Shown here in pieces: positions 1 through 8,336 of a stretch of DNA of 64,000 bases (its first letter is position 1; every line of letters begins with the position of its first letter). The stretch is from positions 1 to 64,000 of the forward strand of contig JAAFJN010000017.1 of assembly GCA_013298845.1 (NCBI GenBank), read 5' to 3'. A program made the translations under genes and the position numbers. The stretch is from Chitinophagales bacterium. GTDB taxonomy: Bacteria; Bacteroidota; Bacteroidia; Chitinophagales; Saprospiraceae. The notes beneath the pieces are model-generated. The model was not told where the DNA came from. It saw only the letters and a list, made by a program, of their open reading frames with translations, and did not search any database.

Positions 1-10
1 TTTTTTAATT

Positions 11-46
11 TAAGAATTCCGATCTAAGATTTTTGATTTTTGAAGT
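11..46. repeat. Dispersed 36-nt repeat, copy A
   Basis: This 36-nt stretch recurs at 47596-47631 with four mismatches; the last 21 nt (26-46) are identical in both copies. It contains the periodic core GATTTTTGATTTTTGAAG. A shorter relative (TTTGATTTTTGAA) lies at 3661-3673. Both full copies are in non-coding sequence. Function unknown; it may be a short dispersed repeat typical of the genome. Confidence 0.6.
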
Positions 47-49
47 GAA

Positions 50-77
50 AATCCGGGTGTCTGGCACACCCAGGATT
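50..77 (-). terminator. Possible hairpin terminator at left edge
   Basis: Arms at 50-60 and 66-77 pair (GGGTGT with ACACCC, extended by AATCC/GGATT with one bulged base) around a 5-nt loop. Read on the minus strand the stem runs into GGATTTT, so it could end a minus-strand transcript, but the T-run is short and no minus-strand gene is visible next to it. Confidence 0.3.
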
Positions 78-269
78 CCCGATCTTGAAGGGGTTAAAAG
101 CAACAAATACGCCCGTTCGGTAGCGGAGAATGCCCGGTTCAAGCAGTTTTGTTTTTTTTCGGGCGCGGCGTTGCGTGACATTTGTTGAAAGAAATACAAC
201 GGCCATTGGTAACATTTTACAAATGGTGCGATGTATGCCAACAGTATCCCTTTACGCAACTCTACTGCT

Positions 270-1595
270 ATGCGATTACCGATTATTCAAATTTTATGTT
301 TCCTAACGCTGGGCACCGCCGGGTTTTTACCGGCGCAAGATGCCCAAACGGCGTGGCAACTGGCGTCCGATGGCCAGTACGAAGCCGCCGAAGCGCAGTA
401 CAAAACCCTGCTGGAGCAGGATCCCCGCAACCTGGAATTGCTCGTGGGGGCCGGTTACAACAATTCCTGGCACGGCAACTACAAACGGGCCGTTACCCAT
501 TTCGACGCGGCCCTGGCGCTGGAACCCAACAACCAACGCGCTTTGTTTGGTAAAGCCTATGCCCTCGCGTGGTCGGGCCGTTTGACTGCCGGTTTTGCCA
601 TTTTCCAACGCATCACCCGTACCGATCCCCAAAACGTGGATGCCCGCAAAGGAATGGGATACGTGTACCTCTGGCAGGAAAATGGCCACATGGCGCAACA
701 GTATTTCCGGCCGTTGGTGACCGAATACCCCGATAACCCGGAGTTTTCGATTGCTTTGGCGCAGGCCCAATTGCTCGAACAACAGTTCAAACAAGCCCGT
801 AAAACCTTAAACAAAGGGCTAACGGTGCATCCCGGCAACGATATGTTGCGACTATTACACCAAAATTCGCGGAACATCGCCGCGCCGCTCGAAATTGACG
901 TCAACGGCGGTTACTCGGAGGTGAACAACGAAAAAGTGTACGGCTTGCGCACCGTGGTGGTCAACGGAAAAATTGCCCCCAATACCCGCGCTTTTGGTCG
1001 TTTTGACAATTCATTGTCGCTGGATTTGGCGGCGTTGGTGCGCTCTCAACAAGATGTTCGTTCTTTTTCGGGTGGTTTAATACACCGTTGGGACAAACAA
1101 TTTATTACCCGGGCCGAATACGGCGTTCGTTTATTTCCGCAGCAAATTTTTCAAAATACGGTTGGTTTGGAGCAGGTTGTTTTGCTCCAACGCGGTTTTT
1201 CGCTCAAAGGCGGTGGTTTTTACGCCTGGGGCCGTAATTCAGTCAGCGAATGGATGACCTACGTGGGCGGGCGGATTCCGGTAACGCGTTGGTACGCATT
1301 GGAACCGTATTATTTCCGTTCGCGCACTGAAAAAGCCCTTTTACCCGAGCGCCGCATTATGTTGAACCAACAATTTTTGTTCAAAGGTGGTTACGAATTT
1401 CACGCTGGTGGCTTTTACGGCCAATTGGCACAACCTTCCGAATTGGGCGACCAAACGATCAAAGGGGCTTTGGTTCACGTATTGATTCCGGTTACCCGCA
1501 TGTTGATGTTACAAGGTGGCATTCGCTACGAAACGACGCCCTTTGACCAACTTTTGTCCGCCACTTTGGGCGTGCGCGTTCGGATAGATTATTAG
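270..1595 (+). CDS. TPR protein with YaiO-type outer-membrane beta-barrel
   Basis: A 441-residue envelope protein. The ATG at 270 is preferred over the upstream in-frame ATG at 231 because it places a signal peptide (MRLPIIQILCFLTLGTAG) at the N-terminus. Residues about 23-190 are TPR-like helical hairpins (repeated A...A...Y/L...P patterns); from about 205 to the end are alternating amphipathic beta strands finishing in the aromatic terminus RVRIDY, as in outer-membrane barrels. The layout matches the YaiO family and resembles in principle BcsC/PgaA (periplasmic TPR plus export barrel). The next gene, 96 nt downstream, is a membrane GT2 synthase; yaiO in E. coli also neighbours a GT2 gene (yaiP). 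I infer a role in exporting the glycan made by that synthase. Substrate unknown. Confidence 0.8.
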   Translation: MRLPIIQILCFLTLGTAGFLPAQDAQTAWQLASDGQYEAAEAQYKTLLEQDPRNLELLVGAGYNNSWHGNYKRAVTHFDAALALEPNNQRALFGKAYALAWSGRLTAGFAIFQRITRTDPQNVDARKGMGYVYLWQENGHMAQQYFRPLVTEYPDNPEFSIALAQAQLLEQQFKQARKTLNKGLTVHPGNDMLRLLHQNSRNIAAPLEIDVNGGYSEVNNEKVYGLRTVVVNGKIAPNTRAFGRFDNSLSLDLAALVRSQQDVRSFSGGLIHRWDKQFITRAEYGVRLFPQQIFQNTVGLEQVVLLQRGFSLKGGGFYAWGRNSVSEWMTYVGGRIPVTRWYALEPYYFRSRTEKALLPERRIMLNQQFLFKGGYEFHAGGFYGQLAQPSELGDQTIKGALVHVLIPVTRMLMLQGGIRYETTPFDQLLSATLGVRVRIDY

Positions 1596-1691
1596 CATTC
1601 GCTGCCGACGCATTGAAGTAAACCGATTCATTTCCATTCTATTCATTCCATTAAATTTTTTGTCTTTGTATAAAGGCAAACTGCCATTGCC

Positions 1692-3545
1692 ATGACTACT
1701 CGAAAATTAACGCAAAGCATTTCATTCCCTTTAAATACAGAACAAACCCGGGATACTTCGCCCGCCGCCAAAAGTACAGTTTGGGCCAACCAACCCAGCG
1801 GCGCCATGTATTTTGTGATTTTTGCGGTCTGGATTGCCGCCATTATCTGGTTTCAGCCGCGTTTGCTGATGCTGCTCGATTTGGCACACAGTACAGGCGC
1901 CTGGATTTCGCTGGCCTTGTTCATTGCCTTCATTGATTTTGCCTGGTTATACGGCATTTATAACATCGCGGTGGTGGGATTTGCCATTTTTTACCGCTTT
2001 TTTTCCGTAAAAACCACCGAAATTTTGTCCGCCAAAGCCTTGGCGTATTATCCGCCGGTGGCCATTTTGTACACCACCTGCAACGATTTTGTGGAAGAAT
2101 CCGTGTTGTCGTGCGTGCACCAGGATTACCCCTTTTTTAAAGTATATATCCTCGATGATTCGTCGCAGGAAACGTATAAGGCCCGCGTGGATGCCTTTGC
2201 GGCGCAGTACCCGGAATTGGTGCAGGTGGTGCGCCGCCCCGACCGCAAAGGTTACAAAGCCGGGAACATGAACCACGGTTTGGAAAAAGTGGCCAAAGAG
2301 CCTTATTTCGCCATTGCCGATGCCGATGAGATTTTGCCGCGCGATTTTTTGTTAAAAACCGTGCCGGTGATGGAGCACGACCCGAATTGCGCTTTTGTGC
2401 AGGCCAACCACCGGGCCAATCCCAACTCGACATCCGAATTGTCCAAATCGCTGGGCGTGGGCATTGATATTCACTGGAAATGGTACCAACCCCTGCGCAA
2501 TCGCTTTGGTTTTGTGATGTTTTTGGGGCACGGTGCCCTGTTGCGCCGCAAGTGCTGGGAAGAAATTGGTGGTTTCCCCGACATTGTGAGTGAAGACCTG
2601 GGTTTTGCCATTCACGCCCGAGAAGCCGGGTACCGCGGTCGTTTTTTGGAAAATGTGGTGTGTTACGAAGATTTCCCCGATTCGGTGCGGGCGTTTCGGG
2701 TGCGCCACATGAAATGGACGCGCGGCACCTCGGAGTTTTTGAGTTTAAAAGGCAAATGGCTGCTCAAGGCCAAAAACATTCCGTGGATGGAAAAATGCGA
2801 TATTTTATTCCCCACCATGAATTTGCCGCTTACCCTCGTTTATTTTTTGTTTATGATCAATGCCAACCTGATTCTGCCCGCGTTTTTGGGTTTTTCGCAG
2901 GATGTAACGGTGGTATTGGGCGGTAAAGAATTTATTTTCCCGATGGTGGCCTTGGACCCCGGTTTTCAGGTCATTTACGATTGGGATTTTTACGCCATTA
3001 CCCTGATGACGTTTTTTGCCCCGGTGTTGTCGTTTATCATTGCGTTGTTCACCCGCCCTTGGAAATTATTTAAGTTTTTAAGCCACAGTACCGCTTTGTA
3101 CGCGGCATTAACGCCGTTGTCGAGTGTGGGGGTGTTGGCCTATTTAATTTCGGGCAAAGCCGTGTTTTTGGTAACCGGCGATACCCGCCAACAAGTCGCC
3201 GATGAAGGTTCCGGCAGTTCCAAAAACTGGCGGCAACGCTGGAGTGAAGGTTGGCAAAATTTGATTGGAAAAAGCCATCCTGATACCAAATTGGTGCAAC
3301 GGATTGAAATAGCCACCGGTTTACTCTTTGGTCTTGCCGCCGTGGTATTGTTCCAGTTATCCTTTTTGGGGTTGTGTTTGGCCTTTGTAATGTTGCCCAT
3401 TTTGCACCATTTCCGCTGGGACCATCCCGTAGTACGCCGATTCGTTTACGTACCATTTTTGCTCATTCTCGCTGGGGTATTGACCTCCGGATTGAGCGCA
3501 TTTGGCATGAAATCCGTCTTTTTTGGGTACGGATTTCACTTTTAG
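1692..3545 (+). CDS. Membrane-bound processive family 2 glycosyltransferase (cellulose synthase-like)
   Basis: 617 residues. Two hydrophobic segments (about 40-62 and 70-100) precede a cytosolic GT2 domain with the expected catalytic signature: DDS at 155-157, DAD at 210-212, ED at 301-302 and a KWTRG box at 341-345 corresponding to the (Q/R)xxRW motif. Several hydrophobic segments follow (about 375-600), as in BcsA/NdvC/hyaluronan-type synthases that polymerise and translocate a glycan. No PilZ (RxxxR...D/NxSxxG) domain is visible at the C-terminus, so c-di-GMP control is not indicated. Located directly downstream of the YaiO-like outer-membrane barrel, making a two-gene synthesis/export unit likely. 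Sugar specificity cannot be read from the sequence. Confidence 0.85.
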   Translation: MTTRKLTQSISFPLNTEQTRDTSPAAKSTVWANQPSGAMYFVIFAVWIAAIIWFQPRLLMLLDLAHSTGAWISLALFIAFIDFAWLYGIYNIAVVGFAIFYRFFSVKTTEILSAKALAYYPPVAILYTTCNDFVEESVLSCVHQDYPFFKVYILDDSSQETYKARVDAFAAQYPELVQVVRRPDRKGYKAGNMNHGLEKVAKEPYFAIADADEILPRDFLLKTVPVMEHDPNCAFVQANHRANPNSTSELSKSLGVGIDIHWKWYQPLRNRFGFVMFLGHGALLRRKCWEEIGGFPDIVSEDLGFAIHAREAGYRGRFLENVVCYEDFPDSVRAFRVRHMKWTRGTSEFLSLKGKWLLKAKNIPWMEKCDILFPTMNLPLTLVYFLFMINANLILPAFLGFSQDVTVVLGGKEFIFPMVALDPGFQVIYDWDFYAITLMTFFAPVLSFIIALFTRPWKLFKFLSHSTALYAALTPLSSVGVLAYLISGKAVFLVTGDTRQQVADEGSGSSKNWRQRWSEGWQNLIGKSHPDTKLVQRIEIATGLLFGLAAVVLFQLSFLGLCLAFVMLPILHHFRWDHPVVRRFVYVPFLLILAGVLTSGLSAFGMKSVFFGYGFHF

Positions 3546-3606
3546 ACAACAGTTTTTAAGTTCCAGATAACAAGTACAAGTCTAATTCTCTGACGTTACA
3601 CGTTTG

Positions 3607-3643
3607 CCACAATGTTTATGTAAATCGACATTGTGGTTTTTTT
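3607..3643 (+). terminator. Rho-independent terminator after the GT2 gene
   Basis: Perfect 9-bp inverted repeat CCACAATGT (3607-3615) / ACATTGTGG (3628-3636) followed immediately by seven T residues (3637-3643). It ends the barrel/GT2 unit before the CMD-family gene. Confidence 0.85.
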
Positions 3644-3660
3644 GTGGGTAAAACGAGGGA

Positions 3661-3692
3661 TTTGATTTTTGAAAAAGTAAACCCTACTTTTG
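3661..3692 (+). promoter_or_regulatory. Bacteroidota-type promoter for the CMD-family gene
   Basis: TTTG at 3661-3664 and TACTTTTG (TAnnTTTG) at 3685-3692, separated by 20 nt, fit the Bacteroidota -33/-7 consensus. The start codon of the next gene is 17 nt downstream at 3709. Assigned by motif only. Confidence 0.55.
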
Positions 3693-3708
3693 CCCAAAAA
3701 TATTCACC

Positions 3709-4296
3709 ATGCTCGTAACTCCTTTGCCCGCCGACCACAACGAAGAAGTGGCAGAACTGGCGCGTTTTTTTAACAAAACCCTGGGTTTTTGCCCCAATTC
3801 GGTGCTCACCATGCAACGCCGCCCCGCCATTGCAAAAGCCTTTATTCAACTCAATATGGCGGTTATGGCCAACGAAGGCCGCGTGACCAGCGCCCTGAAA
3901 CGCCTCATTGGGTACGTGTCCAGTCTTTCGGCGGGTTGCCGCTATTGCCAGGCCCATACCATTCGGGCGGCGGAGCGATACGGGGCAGAAACCGAACAAA
4001 TGATGCACATCTGGGAATACAAAAACCACCCGGCTTTTAACGCTGCCGAACGCGCTGCTTTGGATTTTGCCGTGGCCGCTTCGTCCATTCCCAATGGCGT
4101 GGACGATGAGATTTCCGCAGCCTTGCACCAGCACTGGGACGACGGAGAAATCGTGGAAATACTGGGCGTTATTGCCTTGTTTGGTTACCTGAACCGCTGG
4201 AACGACAGCATGGGCACTCAATTGGAAGAACCCGCCGCCGAAAGTGGCGCGCAATGGTTAGGCAGTGCGGGCTGGAACCGGGGCAAACACGTGTAG
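3709..4296 (+). CDS. Carboxymuconolactone decarboxylase / AhpD-like family protein
   Basis: 195 residues, all-helical appearance. The AhpD/CMD signature is visible as CRYCQAHT, giving a CxxC pair at C77 and C80 and the following H83; in AhpD-type proteins this pair does thiol-disulfide peroxidase-linked chemistry. Length agrees with peroxidase-related CMD proteins rather than the roughly 120-residue decarboxylases. No signal peptide, so probably cytoplasmic. It has its own predicted promoter and lies 13 nt upstream of a VOC gene and then a YdeI-like gene, so the three are probably co-transcribed. Substrate unknown. Confidence 0.8.
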   Translation: MLVTPLPADHNEEVAELARFFNKTLGFCPNSVLTMQRRPAIAKAFIQLNMAVMANEGRVTSALKRLIGYVSSLSAGCRYCQAHTIRAAERYGAETEQMMHIWEYKNHPAFNAAERAALDFAVAASSIPNGVDDEISAALHQHWDDGEIVEILGVIALFGYLNRWNDSMGTQLEEPAAESGAQWLGSAGWNRGKHV

Positions 4297-4309
4297 TAAA
4301 TATAAAGTT

Positions 4310-4684
4310 ATGATAACAGATATTCACCCCAAGTTACCCATGCGCGACAAGCAGTTGACGCGCGATTATTACGTCAATCAATTGGGTTTTGAACCCTTTG
4401 GCAGCGCCGATTTTGACGGCTACCTGATGGTACAAAAGGACAAAGTGCAAATTCATTTTTTTGAATTTAAAGACTTGAATCCGTTGGACAATTACGGACA
4501 AATTTATCTCCGCACCGATGATATTGAGGCTTTGTACCAATCCTTTTTGGACAACGGCGTGGCGATACATCCGGCAGGGCATTTGCAAACCAAACCGTGG
4601 GGACAAAAGGAGTTTTCGTTACTCGATCCTGACCATAATTTATTGACTTTTGGCCAAAAAATTGAACAATATGCACAAAATTAA
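4310..4684 (+). CDS. VOC (glyoxalase/bleomycin-resistance) family protein
   Basis: 124 residues. Start chosen at 4310 (MITDIHPKLP), since the longer frame from 4265 overlaps the upstream gene and adds non-family residues. The pattern PKLPMRDKQLTRDYYVNQLG... HFFEFKDL... LRTDDIEALY... FSLLDPDHNLLTFGQ is the usual beta-alpha-beta-beta-beta VOC fold, closest to single-domain bleomycin-binding/glyoxalase-like proteins. Conserved metal-site positions are plausible (H in IHFFEF, D/E near SLLDPDHN), but the reaction cannot be assigned. The last 14 nt overlap the start of the next gene, suggesting translational coupling. Confidence 0.8.
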   Translation: MITDIHPKLPMRDKQLTRDYYVNQLGFEPFGSADFDGYLMVQKDKVQIHFFEFKDLNPLDNYGQIYLRTDDIEALYQSFLDNGVAIHPAGHLQTKPWGQKEFSLLDPDHNLLTFGQKIEQYAQN

Positions 4685-5330
4685 CCCTCAGGTGGACGAA
4701 TATATCCTCCGGTCTCCATGGTCGGCGGAATTGGAAATTTTACGGGCAATCATGCTCGACTGCGGCCTCGCGGAAGTCTTCAAATGGGGCGTCCCCTGTT
4801 ACACGTTTCAGGACAGTAATGTTATTTTGTTGGGCGAATTAAAAGGTTGCTGCACCCTGAGTTTTGTCAAAGGCGCGTTGTTGCGCGACGAAAAAGGCAT
4901 TTTAGCAAAACCCGGTGAAAACTCACAATCGGCACGCTACCTGCGTTTTACCCATCAGCAAGAAATTATTGCATTGGAACCAACGATAAAAGCCTATATT
5001 TTGGAAGCCATGGAAGCCGAAAAAGCCGGGTTAAAAGTGGCCCTTAAAAGCAACGATGATCTGGAGTTCACCCCGGAATTATTGCAAAGAATGGCCGAAA
5101 ATCCCGACCTGAAAGCCGCTTTTTACGCCCTTACGCCCGGGCGGCGGCGCGGATATCACCTCCATTTTTCCGATTCCAAAGACCCGAAAACGCGCTTGGC
5201 CCGCATTGACAAATACACACCGCGTATTTTGAACGGAAAAGGTTTTCACGATTGCGTGTGCGGATTGTCCAAAAAAATGCCAACCTGCGACGGTTCGCAT
5301 AAATTTAAACAAGAACTGACCGAGTTGTAA
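4671..5330 (+). CDS. YdeI/OmdA-like (DUF1801-type) protein with C-terminal CDGSH motif
   Basis: 219 residues; start at 4671 (MHKINPQVDEYI) overlaps the VOC gene by 14 nt. Residues about 10-120 resemble the DUF1801/YdhG fold (WSAELEILRAIML... FKWGVPCYTF), and 120-190 resemble the YdeI/OmdA extension (ALTPGRRRGYHLHFSDSK... RIDKYTPRILNGKGFHD). The last 25 residues contain an exact CDGSH [2Fe-2S] signature, CxCx2Sx3PxCDGSH, with C195, C197, C206 and H210 as the predicted three-Cys-one-His ligands. In the standard family the chain ends near GKGF. Possibly a redox or iron-linked version of the family; function unproven. Confidence 0.75.
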   Translation: MHKINPQVDEYILRSPWSAELEILRAIMLDCGLAEVFKWGVPCYTFQDSNVILLGELKGCCTLSFVKGALLRDEKGILAKPGENSQSARYLRFTHQQEIIALEPTIKAYILEAMEAEKAGLKVALKSNDDLEFTPELLQRMAENPDLKAAFYALTPGRRRGYHLHFSDSKDPKTRLARIDKYTPRILNGKGFHDCVCGLSKKMPTCDGSHKFKQELTEL

Positions 5331-5334
5331 CGGA

Positions 5335-5601
5335 CTACTTCGATGGCACCACACTGAGGCCCACTTCGGCCATCATGGCGGCAGCGTCGCTGTAATCAAC
5401 CAAAACTTTGGCGCCGTAACCCGCAAATTGATATATTTTACCCGTCGCTGTACCTTTTACGCTGCGCAAACCCGATCCGGTGTACACAAATACCAGGTGG
5501 GTGGGAGTTGACGAAGGCACTACCGTTGGTGGTACAGGAGCCGTTGTTGTTGGGCGGGTATTGGCGGTGAGCGCCGCTCTTTTTGAATTGCAACAAGACA
5601 T
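5335..5601 (-). CDS. Small protein of unknown function, phage-structural-gene-like C-terminus
   Basis: 88 residues. N-terminal third is a Thr/Pro/Val-rich linker after MSCCNSKRAA (two adjacent Cys but no hydrophobic signal sequence, so not a lipoprotein). The C-terminal 50 residues (YTGSGLRSVKGTATGKIYQF ... VLVDYSDAAAMM) resemble in pattern small phage-associated proteins of the 'VTGPVTGKxYxFxPG...VDxRDAxxL' type; this is a pattern recollection, not a search result. It ends a tightly packed minus-strand trio (gaps of 2 and 4 nt), so it is expected to share an mRNA with the DUF1360-like gene and the 763-residue protein upstream. Confidence 0.55.
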   Translation of the reverse strand: MSCCNSKRAALTANTRPTTTAPVPPTVVPSSTPTHLVFVYTGSGLRSVKGTATGKIYQFAGYGAKVLVDYSDAAAMMAEVGLSVVPSK

Positions 5602-5603
5602 GA

Positions 5604-5891
5604 TTACAAGGATGTTGGTTGGTGAAATTGTTGAAGAATACAGGCAAAACCCGATAAAGCCAAGGTGTACAGGACAAACATAAATCCATTACCGGCGGCA
5701 AAGTACCAGCCGGGAGCCACAGCCGCCCAAATACTGGTGCAATAAAAGCAATCGAGTAATTTCCCGAAAAAACCTTCTCCGGCTGCTTTGCGAAGCCGAA
5801 AAACCAGGTCAAAAGGACCATCTTCGAGGGATAAAAGGTGGCTGACCCGCCAAACAGCAAGGCCAGCCACTATAAATTCAAATGGACTCAT
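5604..5891 (-). CDS. DUF1360-like small membrane protein
   Basis: 95 residues from the ATG at 5891 (MSPFEFIVAG), chosen because the longer frame runs into the upstream gene. The sequence has an N-terminal hydrophobic segment with AVWRVSHLLSLEDGPFDLVF, a central LLDCFYCTSIWAA motif with the CxxC pair typical of DUF1360 proteins, and a C-terminal hydrophobic helix, so it is probably an inner-membrane protein with two or three helices. DUF1360 is an uncharacterised family found in phages and bacterial chromosomes. It sits 4 nt after a 763-residue protein and 2 nt before an 88-residue protein. Confidence 0.7.
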   Translation of the reverse strand: MSPFEFIVAGLAVWRVSHLLSLEDGPFDLVFRLRKAAGEGFFGKLLDCFYCTSIWAAVAPGWYFAAGNGFMFVLYTLALSGFACILQQFHQPTSL

Positions 5892-5895
5892 TGGA

Positions 5896-8187
5896 TTATT
5901 TGCGCAAAATACCCAAAGTTGTGTTTGCGTAATACGTGCCACTTTTACCGGTATTGTAACCATTGGTAACGCGGCGTTGGGCTTCGAGCGAGAACGAGTA
6001 CACGCTGTATTCCACGCCGGGATCCAGCCATTCGGCACCCGCAACCGGCTCCACGACAGCCTCTACCAGATCGTCGCTGCTGAATTTAGCCGGAGTTCCC
6101 CGGAAATTTCCGCAATCGTTGCCAGCCGGGTCGGTCATGTTACCAAAATCAATAACACTGGTGGTGTTACCGGCAATGGCACCGGGAGCCGTTACGTTCA
6201 ATGATGCCGCAGTGGGGCACTTGCTGAACGACAGTTTGTAATAATCCACAAAACCCCTTGGGTCGGAATCTACCACCAAATAAGGCAGTTTGAACGGAGT
6301 GCGCATTTGGTTGGTTTCTCCAGCCGGGTCGCCGTCGAACAGGCGGAAAAGACCACAATTCAGGTTTTCGATGGTTTGTCCGGCCGGAACCACAAAACCC
6401 GTGTTACCAAAGCCAACTTTCAAGGCGGCATTGCTGATGTACAGGGCAATCATATCGGTTCCCACGTTGTTACCGGCACCGTCGTAGGCATCTACCCGAA
6501 AATAAACGGTTCCCGGGGCGTCGGCTTCGTAAATTGCAGTATCCAGGCGCATGATGCAACTCAATTCCTCAAATTTCCACGGAATACCATCCACAAAAGT
6601 CTCCGCCTGGATGTTTTTATAGGCCGAAACGGTTGTTTTGGCCGCCGCACCATCCACAAACAGATCCGTTGGGAAGGGGCCGGTTAACTCATTTTTATAA
6701 CCGGTGTTCGTCAAAATCGGGTTGACGTGGTGTTGAACCACGTATTGCCATTCGGCGCCCTGGCTCTTTTTATACCGAATCGTGTAATAACGGATAATCG
6801 GGTCATTCGGGTTGCGCTGCGCGTTGTACATGCAACCTTTTACGTCAACCCGGCCGGCCCAACAAGCACATTTGACGGCAAAACCGGCAATTTCGGTGTC
6901 TTTTACCGTAATAATGCCTTCGGGGCTAAGGATATTGGTACCCGAGCGCGTCAAAGCCGCATTGCTGAAACTGGCCGTAGTATTTTGTGCACCATCAATC
7001 ACTACATTGCCTAAAGTACCGATCAGGTTACCGTTAAAACACTGACGCGACGGACGAATATTACCCTTGGGAATGCAGTAGTCAATACGCTGAAGGCGAT
7101 TCACATTAAACCGTGGCGCACTTTCGTACGCCAGTTTATACACCGGAACGGTTTCTACAATTTTACCAATAATATCGGGCCGGATATACCCCACTTCGCC
7201 GCTGGTACCATCGGTGAATAATTCGTCCAGCAAACTGCCAAAATACTGCGTAAACCGGAAGATATAATTGCCAAATGCGTCGGTAGCGGCGCTGCCAAGC
7301 ATTTCGCGGTCGCCGGTACCGGTGTACGGCAAACCTGCTTTTTCGGCGGTGGTGCGGTCGTACTCTTCAAATTGCAGGTTGGTGTAAGGGGCGGCTTCTT
7401 TGCGGCAGCGGAAACGCGCAACATCGTACAATTTGACCAATTCCAGGCGGTTGTATTTGATGGTGTCCACAACACTGGCCAACTCCGTTTTTACAACACG
7501 TTCGCGTTTATAATTGGCCAATAACAAGGGTTCAACGGCATCTTTGGCCGATTTGGCCGATTTTTCGCTAATAGCCACGGCTTTGGGCGAAAGAACTTCA
7601 ATTTCCTGCGGTGGAATCTGAAAATCGTTGAGCAAATTCAGCATCAGCGGGCGGAATGGCTCCGGATCGGGTTCGGGCGGAAACGGCAACGGGATGCGCT
7701 CTTTGTACACTTTTTCAATGGCGTCGCGCAACGATTTGTTTTCCAACGCTTTAACCAGAGATTCACGGCTGTCAATCACCAACCAGTCGCGAAAACAAGG
7801 ATTCCACAGACAAGGGCCGCTGTACAAAGAAACGTTTCCGTAAATCAAATACTCGTTGGTGCGCACCGGCGTCGAACAGGTGAGAATGAGGTCGTTAAAA
7901 TCGCCGTCGTTGCCACTGTCGTCCGATTGGAGATCAAACTCGTAATTACTGCCCACGATTTGTGGGAAACGCAGCCGCAAGTTGGAGGTTTGGAAACCCG
8001 AGCCGTTGTTGTGCTGAATGGCGATGGACCAATTGGCCCCCGTGGCAGAAACCGTGGGGAAATTGGGGCCGTTGGCGGCGTAAATTCCGTTGCCGGTCGC
8101 AGCACCCGAAATTTTGAACTGTTGGGGAAAACTGGCTGATTTGGACTTCACACGGATCGTCCAATCGCCCTGCATGGGGATAAACAT
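5896..8187 (-). CDS. Large protein of unknown function without signal peptide
   Basis: 763 residues (in-frame ATGs at 8187 and 8175). I do not recognise the family. The N-terminus (MFIPMQGDWTIRVKSKSA) has no signal sequence, unlike nearly all other large proteins here. Residues about 10-95 are beta-rich and end in an acidic motif, SDDSGNDGDFNDLILTC, reminiscent of Ca-binding DxDxND-L elements. Around 175-240 is a helical, charged stretch; about 300-315 (AATDAFGNYIFRFT) resembles a carboxypeptidase-regulatory/Cna-B turn; the remainder is beta-rich with paired cysteines (CIPKGN, CACWAG, CMYNAQ). No T9SS tail: it ends in NTTLGILRK. Heads the minus-strand trio with the DUF1360-like and 88-residue genes. 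Could be a structural or tail-like protein; no function assigned. Confidence 0.6.
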   Translation of the reverse strand: MFIPMQGDWTIRVKSKSASFPQQFKISGAATGNGIYAANGPNFPTVSATGANWSIAIQHNNGSGFQTSNLRLRFPQIVGSNYEFDLQSDDSGNDGDFNDLILTCSTPVRTNEYLIYGNVSLYSGPCLWNPCFRDWLVIDSRESLVKALENKSLRDAIEKVYKERIPLPFPPEPDPEPFRPLMLNLLNDFQIPPQEIEVLSPKAVAISEKSAKSAKDAVEPLLLANYKRERVVKTELASVVDTIKYNRLELVKLYDVARFRCRKEAAPYTNLQFEEYDRTTAEKAGLPYTGTGDREMLGSAATDAFGNYIFRFTQYFGSLLDELFTDGTSGEVGYIRPDIIGKIVETVPVYKLAYESAPRFNVNRLQRIDYCIPKGNIRPSRQCFNGNLIGTLGNVVIDGAQNTTASFSNAALTRSGTNILSPEGIITVKDTEIAGFAVKCACWAGRVDVKGCMYNAQRNPNDPIIRYYTIRYKKSQGAEWQYVVQHHVNPILTNTGYKNELTGPFPTDLFVDGAAAKTTVSAYKNIQAETFVDGIPWKFEELSCIMRLDTAIYEADAPGTVYFRVDAYDGAGNNVGTDMIALYISNAALKVGFGNTGFVVPAGQTIENLNCGLFRLFDGDPAGETNQMRTPFKLPYLVVDSDPRGFVDYYKLSFSKCPTAASLNVTAPGAIAGNTTSVIDFGNMTDPAGNDCGNFRGTPAKFSSDDLVEAVVEPVAGAEWLDPGVEYSVYSFSLEAQRRVTNGYNTGKSGTYYANTTLGILRK

Positions 8188-8304
8188 AATTCAATTTGAT
8201 TTAATGAAAAAAAACTGGGGTAATAATTATACGACTTTAATGGCCAAAAAACTTTCGCGTGTGAACTGCGCACTTTAGAAAAATTCTAAAAAAACACCGC
8301 CCCT

Positions 8305-8336
8305 ATTTTTACAACCCTAAACAATAGTTACTTTTG
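8305..8336 (+). promoter_or_regulatory. Candidate gcvP promoter
   Basis: TACTTTTG (TAnnTTTG) at 8329-8336, with a T-rich block (8306-8310) 18 nt upstream in the -33 position. It leaves a leader of about 125 nt before the gcvP ATG at 8468. I saw no convincing glycine-riboswitch architecture in that leader. The rest of the 280-nt divergent gap (8188-8467) contains nothing else I can name. Confidence 0.45.

Noticed and set aside
5335-8187. Prophage fragment
   Set aside because: Only weak pattern similarity of small genes; no terminase, capsid, portal, tail or integrase genes. Kept as unknown.
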